From: Eunapius fragilis
Lineage: Eukaryota; Porifera; Demospongiae; Spongillida; Spongillidae
Direction: 5' to 3'
Assembly (NCBI GenBank): GCA_963681505.1
Contig: OY811986.1
Span: forward strand, 5,783,738-5,847,737
DNA length: 64,000 nt
Shown in pieces: positions 63,964 to 64,000 of this stretch. Each line of letters opens with the position of its first letter. The stretch's first letter is position 1. Position numbers and translations under genes: made by a program. A model generated the notes under the pieces. That model ran no database searches. It was not told the DNA's origin and saw only the letters and a program-made list of their open reading frames with translations.

Positions 63964-64000
<37 letters not shown>
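63950..64000. repeat. (CA)n microsatellite at the window edge
   Basis: ACACACAC run continuing past the right edge of the window, in an intron of the Ig-domain gene. Confidence 0.95.

Overview
The window is nuclear DNA from an animal. The genes are spliced, with introns of 32 to about 3000 bp bounded by GT-AG and occasionally GC-AG. They include animal-type families: dynactin p150 CAP-Gly, EFCAB10, a glycogen-targeting PP1 subunit, type II PI4-kinase and an Ig-domain membrane protein. Many introns are under 100 bp, several start codons lie 60-230 bp apart in divergent pairs, and the introns are packed with microsatellites and minisatellites. That compactness suggests an early-branching metazoan, most likely a sponge. 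The species assignment is inference; I cannot test it here.

Layout, left to right. Minus strand: 5' end of dynactin subunit 1 (270-1106), and the complete mitochondrial Hsp70/mortalin gene just upstream of it (1231-7506). A 1.1-kb spacer with small inverted-repeat transposons follows. Next are an unidentified 194-aa membrane protein (+, 8613-9320) and, tail to tail with it, FAD synthase FLAD1 (-, 9409-12953). A large RA- and RasGEF-domain protein (+, 13181-25930) carries five tRNA-Pro(AGG) genes in one intron. Then come MRPS14 (-, 26091-26492), head to head with the replication factor GINS4/SLD5 (+, 26692-34165); a PPP1R3-type subunit (-, 35269-36189), head to head with a SLC35A nucleotide-sugar transporter (+, 36423-41374); ACADSB-like acyl-CoA dehydrogenase (+, 41544-47088); a second SLC35A paralogue (+, 47538-51598); an unidentified 178-aa protein (-, 51733-52298), head to head with EFCAB10 (+, 52362-52781); PSTK (-, 52819-55309), head to head with PI4K2 (+, 55382-61938); and the 3' part of an Ig-domain type I membrane protein (-, 62085-63814 and beyond).

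Most genes are housekeeping and share no single pathway. Two themes recur. Energy, cofactor and mitochondrial functions appear several times: mortalin, FLAD1 (which makes FAD) and a FAD-dependent acyl-CoA dehydrogenase, plus a mitoribosomal protein. Secretory-pathway membrane functions appear in two SLC35A transporters and PI4K2.

The most unusual structure is in the introns. At least two minisatellites are built from copies of a real splice site: the SLC35A-B exon 3 donor and a PSTK acceptor. Both SLC35A paralogues carry a second, in-frame copy of the exon 2 donor, and parts of the two paralogues are nearly identical in exon and intron, as expected from gene conversion. Two MITE-into-MITE insertions, three GC-AG introns and a 32-bp intron can also be read directly. 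No retrovirus-like or other virus-derived element, CRISPR array or toxin gene was recognised.
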